A stretch of 64,000 nucleotides of DNA from Allomyces macrogynus ATCC 38327. Lineage: Eukaryota; Blastocladiomycota; Blastocladiomycetes; Blastocladiales; Blastocladiaceae. Under the pieces are notes generated by a model, which saw nothing but the letters and a program-made list of their open reading frames with translations, ran no database searches and was not told where the DNA came from. Shown here one piece after another: positions 11,465-22,063 of this stretch. Each line of letters opens with the position of its first letter. Position 1 is the first letter of the stretch. The translations under genes were made by a program, and so were the position numbers. Where the stretch lies: positions 379,942-443,941 of the forward strand of contig GG745362.1 in assembly GCA_000151295.1 (NCBI GenBank). The letters run 5' to 3'.

Positions 11465-12745
11465 ATGACGCCACCACCACCACCCATTGCCGCGCCTAGC
11501 GCTGAACGTGATATGGCGGACCCTTCTGCAGCGGTTCTCTCAGAGCCTCTACCCGGCGCTTGGCCGAGCGACGTAACAACCACCTACGCGGCCTCCATGG
11601 CACGCAAGAAACTCGTCCCGCCTTGCCCACCTCGGCGCCTACGGCGCTCGTTTGCGCTCCTGGGCGAGTTACCCGAGGACCTACATCTTGCTCTCCTGAA
11701 TTTTGTTGATCTCGACGCCTACGTCGCGCTTGCAAGATCGTCCCGGTACTGGTACGAGGTACCGCTTCCATTGATAGCGAAAATGGACTAAAAGGCTCAC
11801 GAACCTCATTCACCCAGGCGCACCCTCTGCTCCTCCGACGCAGCACTGCACCCGGCCCTCCGTCGCTGGTTCGGACACATCCCGCCGCACTTCACCACGT
11901 CCACCCCCACCGTCCCACAGCGCCTTTCGCCGCTCTCCATTCTCGCGCACCCGCGCGCGCGGCACGCCGGCCGGTACATTGGCCTTGCACTCGGCCCGCG
12001 CGCGGCGGCACCTCCACGCCCCCTTGACCTCACGCTCGATATGGGTGCTGCCGGGTACCTCGCGTGCCCCGGCGGAATCCTCGAGTGGACCGACGACGCT
12101 GGTGCACGCGTGACGGCCACGCGCGTCGGCGCGTGTCTCGTCGGGTCCACCGACCCGTTGCTCGGGTCGCGACTGGTCGTTGGTGTAGTGGTCGCCATCG
12201 CCGAGCCCGTTTGGAACGCGACGGGGGTGCTGCGACCCGTACGCAACGGCCGGTACTCGGGGTTGGTCGCGAACGGGCACGCGCCACGCGCGTTCCCGCA
12301 AATCGTGATCGACCTGCGCTTCGACGCGGTACCACGCGCGACCCCGCCGTTCCGCGCAGCGCATCCGGCAGAGGGCCATGGCGGATGGTGTGTGACGGGC
12401 CGAGTCGTGCTCTACCCCGCCGACGACGACGACGCGGCGCTATCGCGATCGCAGCTCGATGTCGGCAGTGCGCCGCAATTCACGGTCCCCATTGCCGGCG
12501 TGAACGTGCCCGATGCGGTCGACGAGTGGTACCTGGTCGCGGACGTGGATACGTGGAGCGATGCGCGCGCGTCGCGACCGCCGGTAATTGTGGACGGGGT
12601 CGACCACGTCTCGGCGTGGACACGCACGTATGCGCCGTTGTTGGACCGGATTCATGTCGTGCGCCGGGGGCGGTTCCTGGTGGGGTATTGGCGGTACCCG
12701 ACACTCACGGCGTTTGCGGCCGAGTGGGCCGGGTCAGTGGAGTGA
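11465..12745 (+). CDS. F-box-like domain protein
   Basis: Predicted 402 aa from exons 11465-11745 and 11818-12745 (donor GTACTG, acceptor CCCAG). An F-box-like segment, LGELPEDLHLALLNFVDLDAYV, lies at about residues 66-87 and continues across the splice junction into SSDAALHPALRRWFG. The C-terminal ~280 residues have alternating hydrophobic strands, possibly a beta-rich recognition domain, but no known repeat was recognised. F-box proteins usually connect a substrate to the SCF ubiquitin ligase through Skp1. GC-rich codon use matches neighbouring conserved genes. Confidence 0.6.
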
Positions 12746-13342
12746 TGGGTGAGCAAGGGTGGTGGAGATGACTGGGGGAGCGGAGCGGCGTTCATGGGAT
12801 AGCACCAGGAATACATTTGAAGCCAGAGTCAGGCGTGTTGGTGGGCCTGGAGCGTGCAAGGGCCATGTTCTTTTTTTTTTGGGCAGCGAGCACCAGCATT
12901 TCCGATAAGCGATGCGATTGAATTAACCTGGCCGAAGTCACTCTCTATTTTGAACCTCAAAGTGATACACGACAAACTTTCGATCAATTGTTCTGTTCGT
13001 GCGCGGGTCGTTGTGAGCGTGACATCGCGGGATCAGCGCGGTTGGTGTTTGCTGGGGGGGGGGGGGGGTCCAGCAGGCTGTGCGTGACAGGACAGGTCAA
13101 GCTGGCTGGATAATGGAGAGCTGGCTGGATAATGGAGAGCATGTGGCACATGACGAGCCGCGACAGAAAGGAGGGACTTCGGAGAGCCGTGGGAACGTTG
13201 GCGCTGCTTGTTCGAAGTGTTGAATCACTGACCGTGGCCCAGCAAGCAAATCTGTTTGGACAACGAAGACACCTTTCTCGATCTTATTTTTAGTCCGGGT
13301 TGGTCGACTCTGGTTCCACTGCTTGTCGCGCGCAAAATGGGG
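12746..13342. other. Intergenic with homopolymer and short tandem repeat
   Basis: No gene recognised. It holds a 15-base G run at 13054-13068 and a two-copy 19-bp tandem repeat (AGCTGGCTGGATAATGGAG) at 13100-13137. Its right end may include the last few codons or 3' UTR of the SFR1-like gene. Confidence 0.5.
13100..13137. repeat. Two-copy 19-bp tandem repeat
   Basis: Perfect duplication of AGCTGGCTGGATAATGGAG. No function is evident. Confidence 0.85.
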
Positions 13343-14320
13343 TCAGCATCCCATCCACAAATGCACGCACGACGTGAGTGAACCCGTACCCAAGCAGTCC
13401 TCGTTGGCATTGTAATCGAGCATGGCAAGTGGAATCTGCAGCTTGCAAAACACTTTCGGCACGTCGCCCTCGGGCAACGGTTCGCTCCCCGCATGATCGG
13501 CGATCATGGCCTCGATCCCGCCGTCGTCGCGCATTGCGTCGACGAGCAAATTGCCGGCACGCGCTGCGAGCCGCCTCCACTTGCTGGCGAGTCGCTCGAC
13601 CGTGGCGAGCTCGTTCTGTTTCAGTGACGAGTGTCAGCCGAGTTGCTCGAATTCCACTTCAGAGCCGAGGAAATGTACCTTTTCCCGGTACGCGTGAAAC
13701 CGCTGCAACCGCCGCACCTTGTCGGCCACGTTACGGGCCGCCTTTTGCGCGGTGCGCGTGGCCATGTCGTAGTGAGCGAAGTCCGGGTCCAAAATGGCGG
13801 CGTGATCGGCTGCACGGCGCGGAGTCGCGGGGGACATGATCTTGGCCGTGCCGATCCGACGCGGCGAAGGCCGCGCGGTACTCGGCGTCGCCGCGGCAGC
13901 TCCATTCCCGAGCACGGACGTACGAAATGCGGGCGGCGGTAGCGGAACGGGCGTGTCGGGCGCGGCGCGTTTCGTTGGTGGCGCCGGGGTGGTGCGCACG
14001 GGCGTGCGGAACGGTTTGGCCGTGGATGAGCCAGCGGATCTTGGTGGGAGTGGTCGTGCGAGGGCCGCAGGTGTTGTTGTGCCAGCGGCAGCTTTTTTCA
14101 ACAGCGGCGACTTGAACGGCGTGCGTAATCGAGCAGCACTGGCATTGGCCGATGCGACGCGGGCTGGGGTCGCGGGCGTGCGTGCTGGGGTCGCAGGTGG
14201 GCGTGCTGCTGATCGTGATGGTGGGTTCGGTGAGGCAGTCGCGGGTGCGGGTCTTGCCGCGGGTGGTGGTGTCAGGTCCATGGCGGCGGCGGTTGGCGGC
14301 TGGTCAGCGGGCGGGTTCAT
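13343..14320 (-). CDS. Swi5-dependent recombination repair protein SFR1/MEI5-like
   Basis: Exons 14320-13658 and 13615-13343, separated by a 42-base intron (donor GTGGAA, acceptor ACAG) that removes an in-frame stop; about 311 aa. The N-terminal ~180 residues are Pro/Ala/Thr-rich with TPARTPATPAR repeats and look disordered. The C-terminal part has a coiled coil (LQRFHAYREKVHF) followed by LASKWRR and a terminal LQIPLAMLDYNANEDC motif. This order, a disordered N-terminus plus a coiled coil and a short conserved end, fits SFR1/Mei5, which with Swi5 stimulates Rad51 strand exchange. Start chosen at the ATG giving MNPPADQ. A further 3' intron (GTACGG follows the EDCLG codons) is possible. Confidence 0.55.
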
Positions 14321-15207
14321 GCAGGCAGGGCGAGCGCCGTGGTGCGCTGTGTTGCTGCCAGGTCTTGGCGGTGGTTGACCGTCGACTCGACGGTCGCGGT
14401 CGCGAGCAGCGTGAAGAGGAGGCGGAAGCGCGAGATGCCCGCGAGACACGTGAGGCCGAGTGCGCGTGCCTCTCGCGTGCTCGTCGCGTGGAGAGCCGCG
14501 TGCGCTTTGTCTCGCACGCTGGGCCGTCCCGTGCCTCCGCTTCGTATTGTTGGCGTGCGCGGCCGGCTGAAAAGAAGGCCGCCCAAATCCAAAAATCAAG
14601 TGGGGCGAACGAGAAGCACGCCGCTGCTCGCGCCAGCCACGCGCAATGAAAGGAACATGGATCAAGCTTTGCGGTGCCCTAGGTGTCTGGCTTCCACCAC
14701 GACTGGCGCGACATGGACGGCCAACCACGCTCTTCTCGCGACCCGCCACGACTGCTCATTGATCGCCCACACGACGCCCACGACGCCCTCAGTGACGACG
14801 CTATACCCACCCGACTTTGACGACGACGACGACAACGACGACGACGACGCTGCCAGCCAGTGCTGCCGCCATACCTTTCGCGCTTAAACTCGCTGCAGTG
14901 GATCCGCGACACTCCGCTCGCCTGACGCCCCCCGCCGCGCTCTTGGACGGCGCGATATCCCCGCATTGTATCTCTCGCACGCGCACTGCGACGGTTTGGT
15001 TTCGCCGCGGTTGGTTTCGACGCGTGGGGTGGAACGGACCCGGTGAGGAGCGCTTGCCTGGGCCCAGTTTTCGCCACGCCGGCTTCGACACGCACCGGCC
15101 GCTGAACCGGTCCACGCTCCAGACTCTCATTGCTCGACTCTTCGCGGCCCGCACACCGCTCGTGCCGACGCTCTTCCCGTACTCGCACTCTTTCCGCTCG
15201 ACCAACC
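14321..15207. other. Divergent intergenic region
   Basis: Separates the SFR1-like gene (minus) from the lipase gene (plus). It contains a GACGAC-rich stretch near 14817-14850 which generates a poly-Thr frame. No gene is supported. Confidence 0.4.
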
Positions 15208-17017
15208 ATGCCGCGCACACGCACCCCGACGGTGTCGGCCGCGGCGATACCGCTGTCATCCGCAAAACAAGCATCAGCTCGCCGCCCGGTGCCGGATCCG
15301 CACGCTCACGCCGCCGCCGCGGTCCCACGACGCGGATCCCCCGCCTGGCTCGCGGCGCGCTCGCGGTTCTGGGCCACCTACGCGCTCGCCATTCTCCTGT
15401 CGACCGCTGCAACGACCGCGCTGCTCGCCGTCTCGCTATTTGTTCCGAGTGCCGCGCTCACCGTTGCCGACTTGATGGAGCCCGCGCGCGTTGCGCTGCT
15501 CGGCGGAACCGACGACGACGAGCATGTGAAAACGATCCCCAGCGAGGTCGAGGTGGCGGCGGTCCCAAAGCGCGCCGCGACGCCGACTCTCGAGCGCGGC
15601 GAAGCGGCGCCGCTCCTTCTTCCGCCGACCGCGCCCAAGCCCCACCATCACGCGCGCCATCACCGGTCCCCGCGTGTCTCGATGCGCGTCGCCGACTATG
15701 CAAGGCACTACGGGTTCGAGTGCACCTCTTCATTCGCGCACACCGACGACGGATTCGTGCTCGCGATCGACCGCATCACGCACCCGACGCGGTACGACGC
15801 GACGAAACCGCCAATCATCCTCATGCACGGTCTCTTCCAAGGGTCCGGCGTATTCGTCACTTCCGGTCCACACTCGCTCGCGTTCTTCCTCGCGGAACAC
15901 GGATTTGCCGTGTACCTCGCAAACAACCGGTGCGACCGCGCCGTCACGTCCTTTGGCAAGACCAAGCACCACACGCACCGGTCGCGCCGGGATCCCGGGT
16001 TCTGGGACTGGACGCTGTCGACGATCGCACGGCACGACTTTCCGGCCATTATCGCGCACGTGCGCACCGACGCGAAAGCCGAGCGGGTCGTCTGGATCGG
16101 CCACTCGCAGGGGAACGCGCAAGCGTTTCTCGGGCTCCACTACCACCCGCACCTGAACCACCAGCTCGTCACGCTGATCGCCCTCGCGCCGGCGCTCTTC
16201 ATGGGCCCGCTCGCGGGCCACGCCGTTTCTGCGACTTGCCCGCACGCGACCGCCGCCGCACGCGCCGCGCGTATGGGACCGTTTGCGCACCTGGTCCATC
16301 TCGCCACCACGAAACCCTCCACCTTCACCACGATTTTCGGCCCGGCGTCCGTCGTCCCCGTCATGCACCACGCGCAACGCCTCTTACCCGCGTCGGTATT
16401 CACGGCCCTGGCGTACCGCATGTTCAAGTACCTGTTTGGCTGGACCGACCGGCACTGGGCGCATGACGGAAACCGCATTATTTCCAGTTCACGCCACGAC
16501 CCGTGTCGACGCGGTCGTTGGCGGAATGGCTGGGGAATGTCAAGGCCGGGTTTGTAAGGGTCATGCCGGATGAGAACCGGTGGATTTGGATGGGAGGGTG
16601 ACGTGCAGGACGGCGTTGTTCTCGGGCGGACGGGATTTTCTCGTGACGACGGTGCCGTTTCGCGATGGGCGGGTGCGGCGCGCTATGCGGGACGCGGTGC
16701 CTGTAGTGGAAGAGGAGGGGATTCGTCGTGGCCCGCCCCGTGTCGGGGGCGCGCACCACGCACCGCACGATTCGGCGTGCGGGGTGCCGTCGCCCGTCTC
16801 CGTTTCGAAACCCGACGACGCCGAGTCGGATGCGGATTCGGCCGTGAATGGCGGCGACCACACGGGGTTCCGCGCGGTGCGCGACGTGACGCTGCCCGAG
16901 TACGAGCACATGGATTTCTTGTGGGCCAAGGACGCGCATGCGCGGTTGTGGCCGGAGATGGTGCGCGTGATTGACGAGGCGTGGGCCGCGGTGGGAGTGG
17001 AAGGACGGCGGGGGTGA
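15208..17017 (+). CDS. Acid lipase / steryl ester hydrolase, membrane-anchored (two apparent frameshifts)
   Basis: Alpha/beta-hydrolase of the lysosomal acid lipase and yeast Tgl1/Yeh group. A membrane span at residues ~53-80 (FWATYALAILLSTAATTALL) precedes the catalytic domain. Hallmarks: GFECTSSFAHTDDGF, oxyanion region ILMHGLFQGSG, nucleophile elbow GHSQG (Ser about 300), late acid FSGGRDFLV and catalytic His in YEHMDFLWAKDA. The reading frame changes near 16475 (into HYFQFTPRPVST) and again near 16585 (into TALFSGG), without plausible splice sites; both sides are clearly conserved lipase sequence. A ~50-residue acidic insertion sits between the late Asp and His. Either the gene is inactivated or the sequence has two indels. 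Confidence 0.85.
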
Positions 17018-17610
17018 GGGGAGGGTGGATAAGAAAGAGAGGAGGGGGAGACTTGTAGATATAAATATGGCCGCGCGACGCGGTTGGCGGATATGAATGG
17101 ATGAATGGATGGGGGTGGTGAGCTGGGAGCAGTGCCAGGAAACGGTGCACGAGTGTGCGAATATGATGGCTGGACCCGAGTGGACACCATGGCAGGAGCG
17201 GGTGTGCCAGGGCAGGGCGCGCCAGGTGTACCGTACGTTGCCCGTCTTGGACGACGAATGGCGACGACTGTTGAGCCATGAATACGCATTCGGGCGCGCG
17301 TGCGCCCTGGCGCGACCCGACACGGCGCCGGTCCTCCTGGCACTGGCAGTCCCTGTTGGCATAGGAGGCATGGGCGGTGATCGGCAGCAATGTCATGCTT
17401 TCACACCTGCCTGGATTCGAATCCCACAATAGAAATAAATCCTTTGAGTGCGTCATGGCCCGGCCGAATAAAAGCGTGAGCGCGATCATCGTTGTGATGA
17501 GCGACAGGAATGGGACTGCCCTATGCACGCTGTCGCTTTTTCCAAAATGCTTGGAGAAAAGCTGTTGAGCCAGCACCGCCAGCGACAGCAAGCGCGTGAC
17601 TCCCCGCACC
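17018..17610. other. Intergenic, with one possible small gene
   Basis: Between lipase and the coiled-coil gene. Apart from the small TATA-led frame at 17097, nothing was recognised. A TTCGAAT motif near 17415 resembles a tRNA T-loop, but the flanking bases do not form a stem. Confidence 0.4.
17097..17432 (+). CDS. Possible small protein, unknown
   Basis: An uninterrupted 111-codon frame follows a TATA-like ATATAAATAT at about 17057-17066 by ~35 bp, the same arrangement as at other genes here. The peptide is not low-complexity (ECANMM, DDEWRRLLSHEYAFG). No family recognised. It overlaps long antisense frames, so a chance frame is possible. Confidence 0.3.
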   Translation: MDEWMGVVSWEQCQETVHECANMMAGPEWTPWQERVCQGRARQVYRTLPVLDDEWRRLLSHEYAFGRACALARPDTAPVLLALAVPVGIGGMGGDRQQCHAFTPAWIRIPQ

Positions 17611-18867
17611 ATGTCCGCCACTGTCCGCCATCCCCGCGTCGGCGCCGTCCGACACGCCGCACCTCGCCTGTGCCGCGCGGCCACACCTCGCGCACTTGCA
17701 GCGACTGCACGACCGACTACTTGCGCAGCGCACGAGCCTGACCCGCACCTTGTCCGACCTGCATTGACGACAAGCACATCTCGCCGACGTGGCGAGGCCA
17801 GGTGCCGAGGAAAAGTACCTTGCCGCCGTGAGCCGAGTGCGCGATGCCATTTTGCGGCTCAAGTGGGCGACGAGCGGTGTGGCGGCCGAGCACGGGCATG
17901 CTGCGTCCACGCCGGAGCGCGCTGTGATGGCGGTCGAGGGCGAATCCCGCGATCCGGTACTCGCGCACGTTGATGCTCGATTGGAAGCGGCCAAGACGGC
18001 CGTGACCGCCGCCGTCACGCAGGCGCAGCTCGCGGGAGCGACGGTGACGACACCCGCGCACGTCGCCGAGCGCGACCGGCTCGCAGATGCGATCCGTACC
18101 GCTCACACCGCGCTCGTCCCACTCTGTGTCGAGCGCGAAAAGCTCGCCGCGTACTCGGCGTACCTCGCACGGCCGCACCCGGTCGACGTGACCCAGCACG
18201 CGCAACTCGTGGTAGCGATCAGCGCGCACCTCGACGCCGCACGGCCGACAAACGACGTGGCCGCGAGTTCGCAGCACACGTTGCCGCTCAACACGGTGCC
18301 CTGACGCAGCACATCACGCACGTCCTGAACCTGGCGCACGCGCACGCGCGGCACGCGGCGGCCGTTGGGCAGTGCTTGCAGGTTGCGGCCGAGACGGTCG
18401 CGCGGCGATTGCAGTCGCTCGAGACCGGTATCGGCGCATTTCATGGCTCGGCCGCACACGCTGCGCGGCTCGTGACCCCATTACCGACTGCCGCACCGTG
18501 CGGCCCTGACCCGGTGCTCGCCGCGTACGTGTCGGTTCTTGCTGACGGGCCTGCACTCGCCGACCCGGCCATTGCAGCCGAACTCGCCACCCGCCAGCGC
18601 AACGAGGCAGCGGCCGTACGCAAACGCTCCGCGGCCGCACGGAGTGACGTTGCCCGCGCCATCACCACCGCGTCGCGCGCCGCGCACGCCATGGCCAAAT
18701 CCCTCGCGCCCGTCTCGGACCGAACCGACCCGGACGCGCTTGCCGCGCGCGCGACAGCCCTGACGCTCGACGTGCAGCGTGCTGCCGCTGCCACGGCGCC
18801 GGGCAAGGCAAGGGGAGTACAAGCGACGGTACGGTTTTGGTTACGCACGCTCGAAGATGCAGTATAA
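17611..18867 (+). CDS. Alanine-rich coiled-coil protein, unknown; structure uncertain
   Basis: Three open pieces read as one helical protein: LAHLQRLHDRLLAQRTSLTRTL (17690-17765), 17789-18300 (EEKYLAAVSRVRDAILRLK...), and 18376-18867 (AAETVARRLQSLETG... to LRTLEDAV). The pieces are separated by a stop at 17764 and a frame change near 18300, so either short introns or indels are present. Heptad-like Leu/Ala spacing indicates coiled coil. No known domain. An AATAAA overlaps the stop codon. Confidence 0.45.
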
Positions 18868-18871
18868 TAAA
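18866..18871 (+). terminator. Putative polyadenylation signal overlapping a stop codon
   Basis: AATAAA begins one base inside the TAA stop of the coiled-coil gene. Only 9 bp separate this stop from the stop of the convergent cap methyltransferase gene, so the two 3' UTRs must overlap. Confidence 0.5.
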
Positions 18872-18876
18872 GACAA

Positions 18877-20303
18877 CTAGTCTGTTTTTTGAAAGGCGAA
18901 AATACTGTACAGTCCCGCAGCTTCCCACTGGTCGGCCGGGAGCGTGGGCGAGTCGGGCGTCACGACTTTCATACGCACAAACAGGTCGCGGTGCCGGTCA
19001 ATGTGCTGCGTGTAGAAATGGTGGAAGCCTTGGTGCGCGATCGGGTCGAGACGGTATTCGCGCGCCATTCTGAAGGGGGTGTTCGGTGTTAGATTGGGAA
19101 GGGCGAATCGGAGAGGAGGGAGAAGGGAGAGAAGAGGGAGCGCACTTGACAAACGACGGCCAGTGGACGAGGTACTCTGGGCAGTCGTCGACGGCATCGA
19201 CGAGCCGGAACGAGTACTCGTGGCCGTAGACCGGGTATTCGTCCTTTTGCGTGAACTTGACCGTGTAGATCGAGTTGCCAAACTCAAGCCCATCGGCATG
19301 CCGCAGTTTTCGGCTAGACGGAGGGAGGCGCGGGGATGAGACATGACGATATCTGCGGCACGATGGTTCCAGTGGGCGAGTGAAATCCGTACACAATCGT
19401 ATTGGCATTTGGGCACGTTCCAATGAAGAACCCACCAGGCCGTAACCGCGCCGTGACGTTGGCGAGCATTTGCCGAACCTGCTGCTCGGACGAGAACGCG
19501 TAGTGCATGCAGAACTGCATACTGACCACATCGAATCCTTGGTCGCGCGGCAAGTGCGGCTCAATCGAGGTCTAGTTTGGTCCGGGAGTGAGACATTTGA
19601 ACGAGAAGGGAGCCATCCAGTATCAATCTGCAACCGTACATTGTAACAGTCGACTGCACGAAACTGCGCACGGAACCTCGCATTCCTCATCGTCTGGAAC
19701 CGCTCGGTCGCCTGGTCAATCGACTTGTCGGCCACATCTACAGATATTTCCTCACACGGTCAGGTCCTCGCCCTCCCATCCACCCAGCGGCAACGCAGTA
19801 CCAAACGCATACAACTCGCGAATGTCCGCCTGCCGGTACTTTTGCAAGTCGCCGCCCTTGCCACAGCCCATGTCGAGCACGCGGTCGTTGCGGCGCAGGT
19901 AGGTCTGGAACAGCACGGCCTTGACCCAATTGTTGAAGCACCGCAATTGGTAGATGGGCGAGTCCTGCCGCGTCACGACTGTCGCCTGCGGGCGCGCGTT
20001 GTAGTGCAGTGCTACGGCGCGCGCGCGGTCGTCGGCCGCTGCCGGTGGTGGTGGGCCGTACGGCCGGTCGCGGTCGCGCGTGTCGTCGTGCGTGCGGCGC
20101 GCATAAGTTGACGGGTCGCGCTCACGCTCGCGGAACTCGTGCAGGTCGCGGGGGTGGCGGGAGTCTTGGTGGTCACCCGAATTTCGAGAGTCGCGAGAGT
20201 CACGGCCGCGAAAGTCGTGGTGGCAGTCCTGCTCGTGGTCCCGCACATTGCGGCGGTCTCGATCCTGGTCGTATTCTCGGCTGTGCGGGCGGTCGTGATC
20301 CAT
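18877..20303 (-). CDS. mRNA cap guanine-N7 methyltransferase
   Basis: Abd1/RNMT family enzyme that methylates the N7 of the cap guanine using SAM. Five exons (20303-19802, 19737-19640, 19571-19393, 19313-19146, 19069-18877) sum to 1140 bases, 379 codons plus stop, with GT-AG introns of 64-79 bases. Residues ~1-85 are Arg/Asp/His-rich and disordered. Then [13 protein letters not shown] (cap/RNA contact region), SAM motif [12 protein letters not shown] (~142-152), [24 protein letters not shown] (~213-226), [11 protein letters not shown], and the C-terminal YSFRLVDAV...EYLVHW. Length and motif order are as in the family. It diverges from the eIF3f gene. Confidence 0.93.
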
Positions 20304-20592
20304 GGCGAGCAGAAATGAAGCTGTGAGTGAAGTTGCAGGGCGGCGTTACGTTTGGCGGCGGTCGGCCATGATCAAGTTGACACGTGCGAATGATCGGGCT
20401 GCGCTCCGTGCAACGAGCCCCGTGCTTCCACCTGACTTGACCAACTCCCCGCCTGCACGCGCCGCGCTCATGCAGCTCGGCCATCGCGACGACGAAGACG
20501 ACGGTGACGACAGCTAACGATCAAGGGACGACCAAGCCCGCACGCGACTTCCCGCACCTGACCGCCGTCCGCGCCGCCCTTCAACCATCACC
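20304..20592. promoter_or_regulatory. Shared upstream region of two translation-related genes
   Basis: The 289-bp gap between the divergent start codons of cap methyltransferase (minus) and eIF3f (plus) must hold both promoters. No TATA element stands out. A short open frame (20302-20517) in it ends in a Asp-rich tail and is probably not a gene. Confidence 0.45.
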
Positions 20593-21715
20593 ATGTCGGC
20601 GCCGTCGATCCTGTCGCTCCCGCAGCTGCAAAAGAACGCGGGCCTGACGGCCAATGCGCTCGCGCCGCCGGCGTCCCTTGCCGCGCGCGTCTCGGCGCTC
20701 GCTCTCCTCTCGATCCTCGACCACTGGACGCACCGCGACATTGATGCGCCGCGCGTCGTTGGCGCGCTGCTCGGCACGCGGTCCGAGGACGGCACCGTGC
20801 TCGACATTACCGACGCGTTCCCGATTGTCCTGCTTGCCGACCAGGAACTCGCGATTGATGTGGATTTCGCCAACACGATGCACCAGCTGCGCCGCCGTAC
20901 CAACTCCAAGGAGGTCGTGCTGGGCTGGTACTCGACGGGGTCCGCGCTCGACGAGACGTCGCCGGGCCTGCATGACTGGTTCGAGGCCAACTTGATCTCG
21001 ACGGCTGGGTCGTTCCACCATGGCGTGCACTTGCTCGTGGACACGTCGCTCGCATCGGACGACTTGGGCGTGCAGGGGTTCATTGGGTGAGTGGCCGTGT
21101 TCCCATTGATTGAATGCTCGCGTTGCGCGTTACGGGTGTGCTGACCGATGATTGGATTGATTTTGCGCAGCCTTCCCGTCACGACGCTCGCCGACGGTAT
21201 CCAGGGCCGCGTCTTTGTCCCGTTCCCCGTGCAAGTCGCGCCCGCCGAGCACGAGATCAGCGGATGTGCGTGCGATTCCCACCTTCCACCCACGCTTCCT
21301 CGACCCCGCTCCTGACCCCACTCCCTTGAACGAAAATCCAGTGGAAGCGATCGCCACCGCCGCGATCCCGCGGAACCACAACCACGCCGCGCTCCCGCAG
21401 CACTTTGGCCCGGACGACGTTCACCAGCGCGTCACCAAGCTCGAGCACGTTGTCGACGCGAGTATCCAGTACGTGGAGGCGACGCTGGCCGCGCTCAAGG
21501 CCAAGAAGGCCATGACCGGTGCCGAGGCCGCGACGCTCAACCGACTTGGGCATACGCTCGCGCGGGTCGTGGCCGCACGCACCGACGCGACCGACTTGGC
21601 GCGCATGGACGACGAGATTCGTGATCTCAAGACGGTGCTCGACTTGGCCGCGCAGGCGCGCAAGCAGATGCAGGTCGCGGAGCTCGTCATGTACGGTGCT
21701 GCGTTCAAGGTCTAG
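20593..21715 (+). CDS. Eukaryotic translation initiation factor 3 subunit F
   Basis: Three exons (20593-21086, 21171-21265, 21342-21715) total 963 bases, 320 aa, near the family length. MPN domain from about residue 30: ARVSALALLSILDHW, RVVGALLGTRSEDG, DITDAFPI, the EVVLGWYSTG turn, HLLVDTSL. The catalytic JAMM histidines and Asp of deubiquitinating MPN+ enzymes are absent, as expected for eIF3f. The C-terminal helices (HVVDASIQYVEATLAALKAKK, DEIRDLKTVLDLA) match the MPN-associated helical bundle that joins the eIF3 octamer. The protein acts in scanning and 40S recruitment. Introns use GTGAG and GTGCG donors. Confidence 0.9.
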
Positions 21716-22063
21716 GAGTGACGATGGGCCAGAGGTGGTTTTCTTGTTGATAGGGCTTCAATACAGGATCCCGTGGAGACTGTCGTGCTTGGGCTCTTGA
21801 GTTCAGCGGTCAGTTCCCTCTGACGGGACTGAGCTGGCGAGAAAGACTTCATTTTTGGCCGAGAGCAGAGCAGGTCGACGTGCGCTCGCGGTCCACATCA
21901 AATTCTGCAGCACACGACGCCCTGATCAAACTTTGGGTCCTGCGTGCCTGGAGCATCTTGGTGCCCTGCTCGGTTCAGGGCGTCGACATTCATCGTCCCG
22001 TGGTCGGTATAGGCTAATTTCCGTGATCTCTCGAGGTATAGTCGGCGCTTCTTTTTGTTTGTC
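21716..22063. other. Intergenic
   Basis: Nothing recognised beyond likely 3' UTR of eIF3f and promoter of the RING gene. Confidence 0.4.

Noticed and set aside
14817..14850. Poly-Thr start of a long plus-strand frame before the lipase
   Set aside because: It is the GACGAC repeat read in another frame; the lipase frame starts at 15208 with good context.
17405..17430. tRNA T-loop (TTCGAAT)
   Set aside because: Flanking bases do not pair as a T-stem on either strand, and no anticodon arm or acceptor stem is found.
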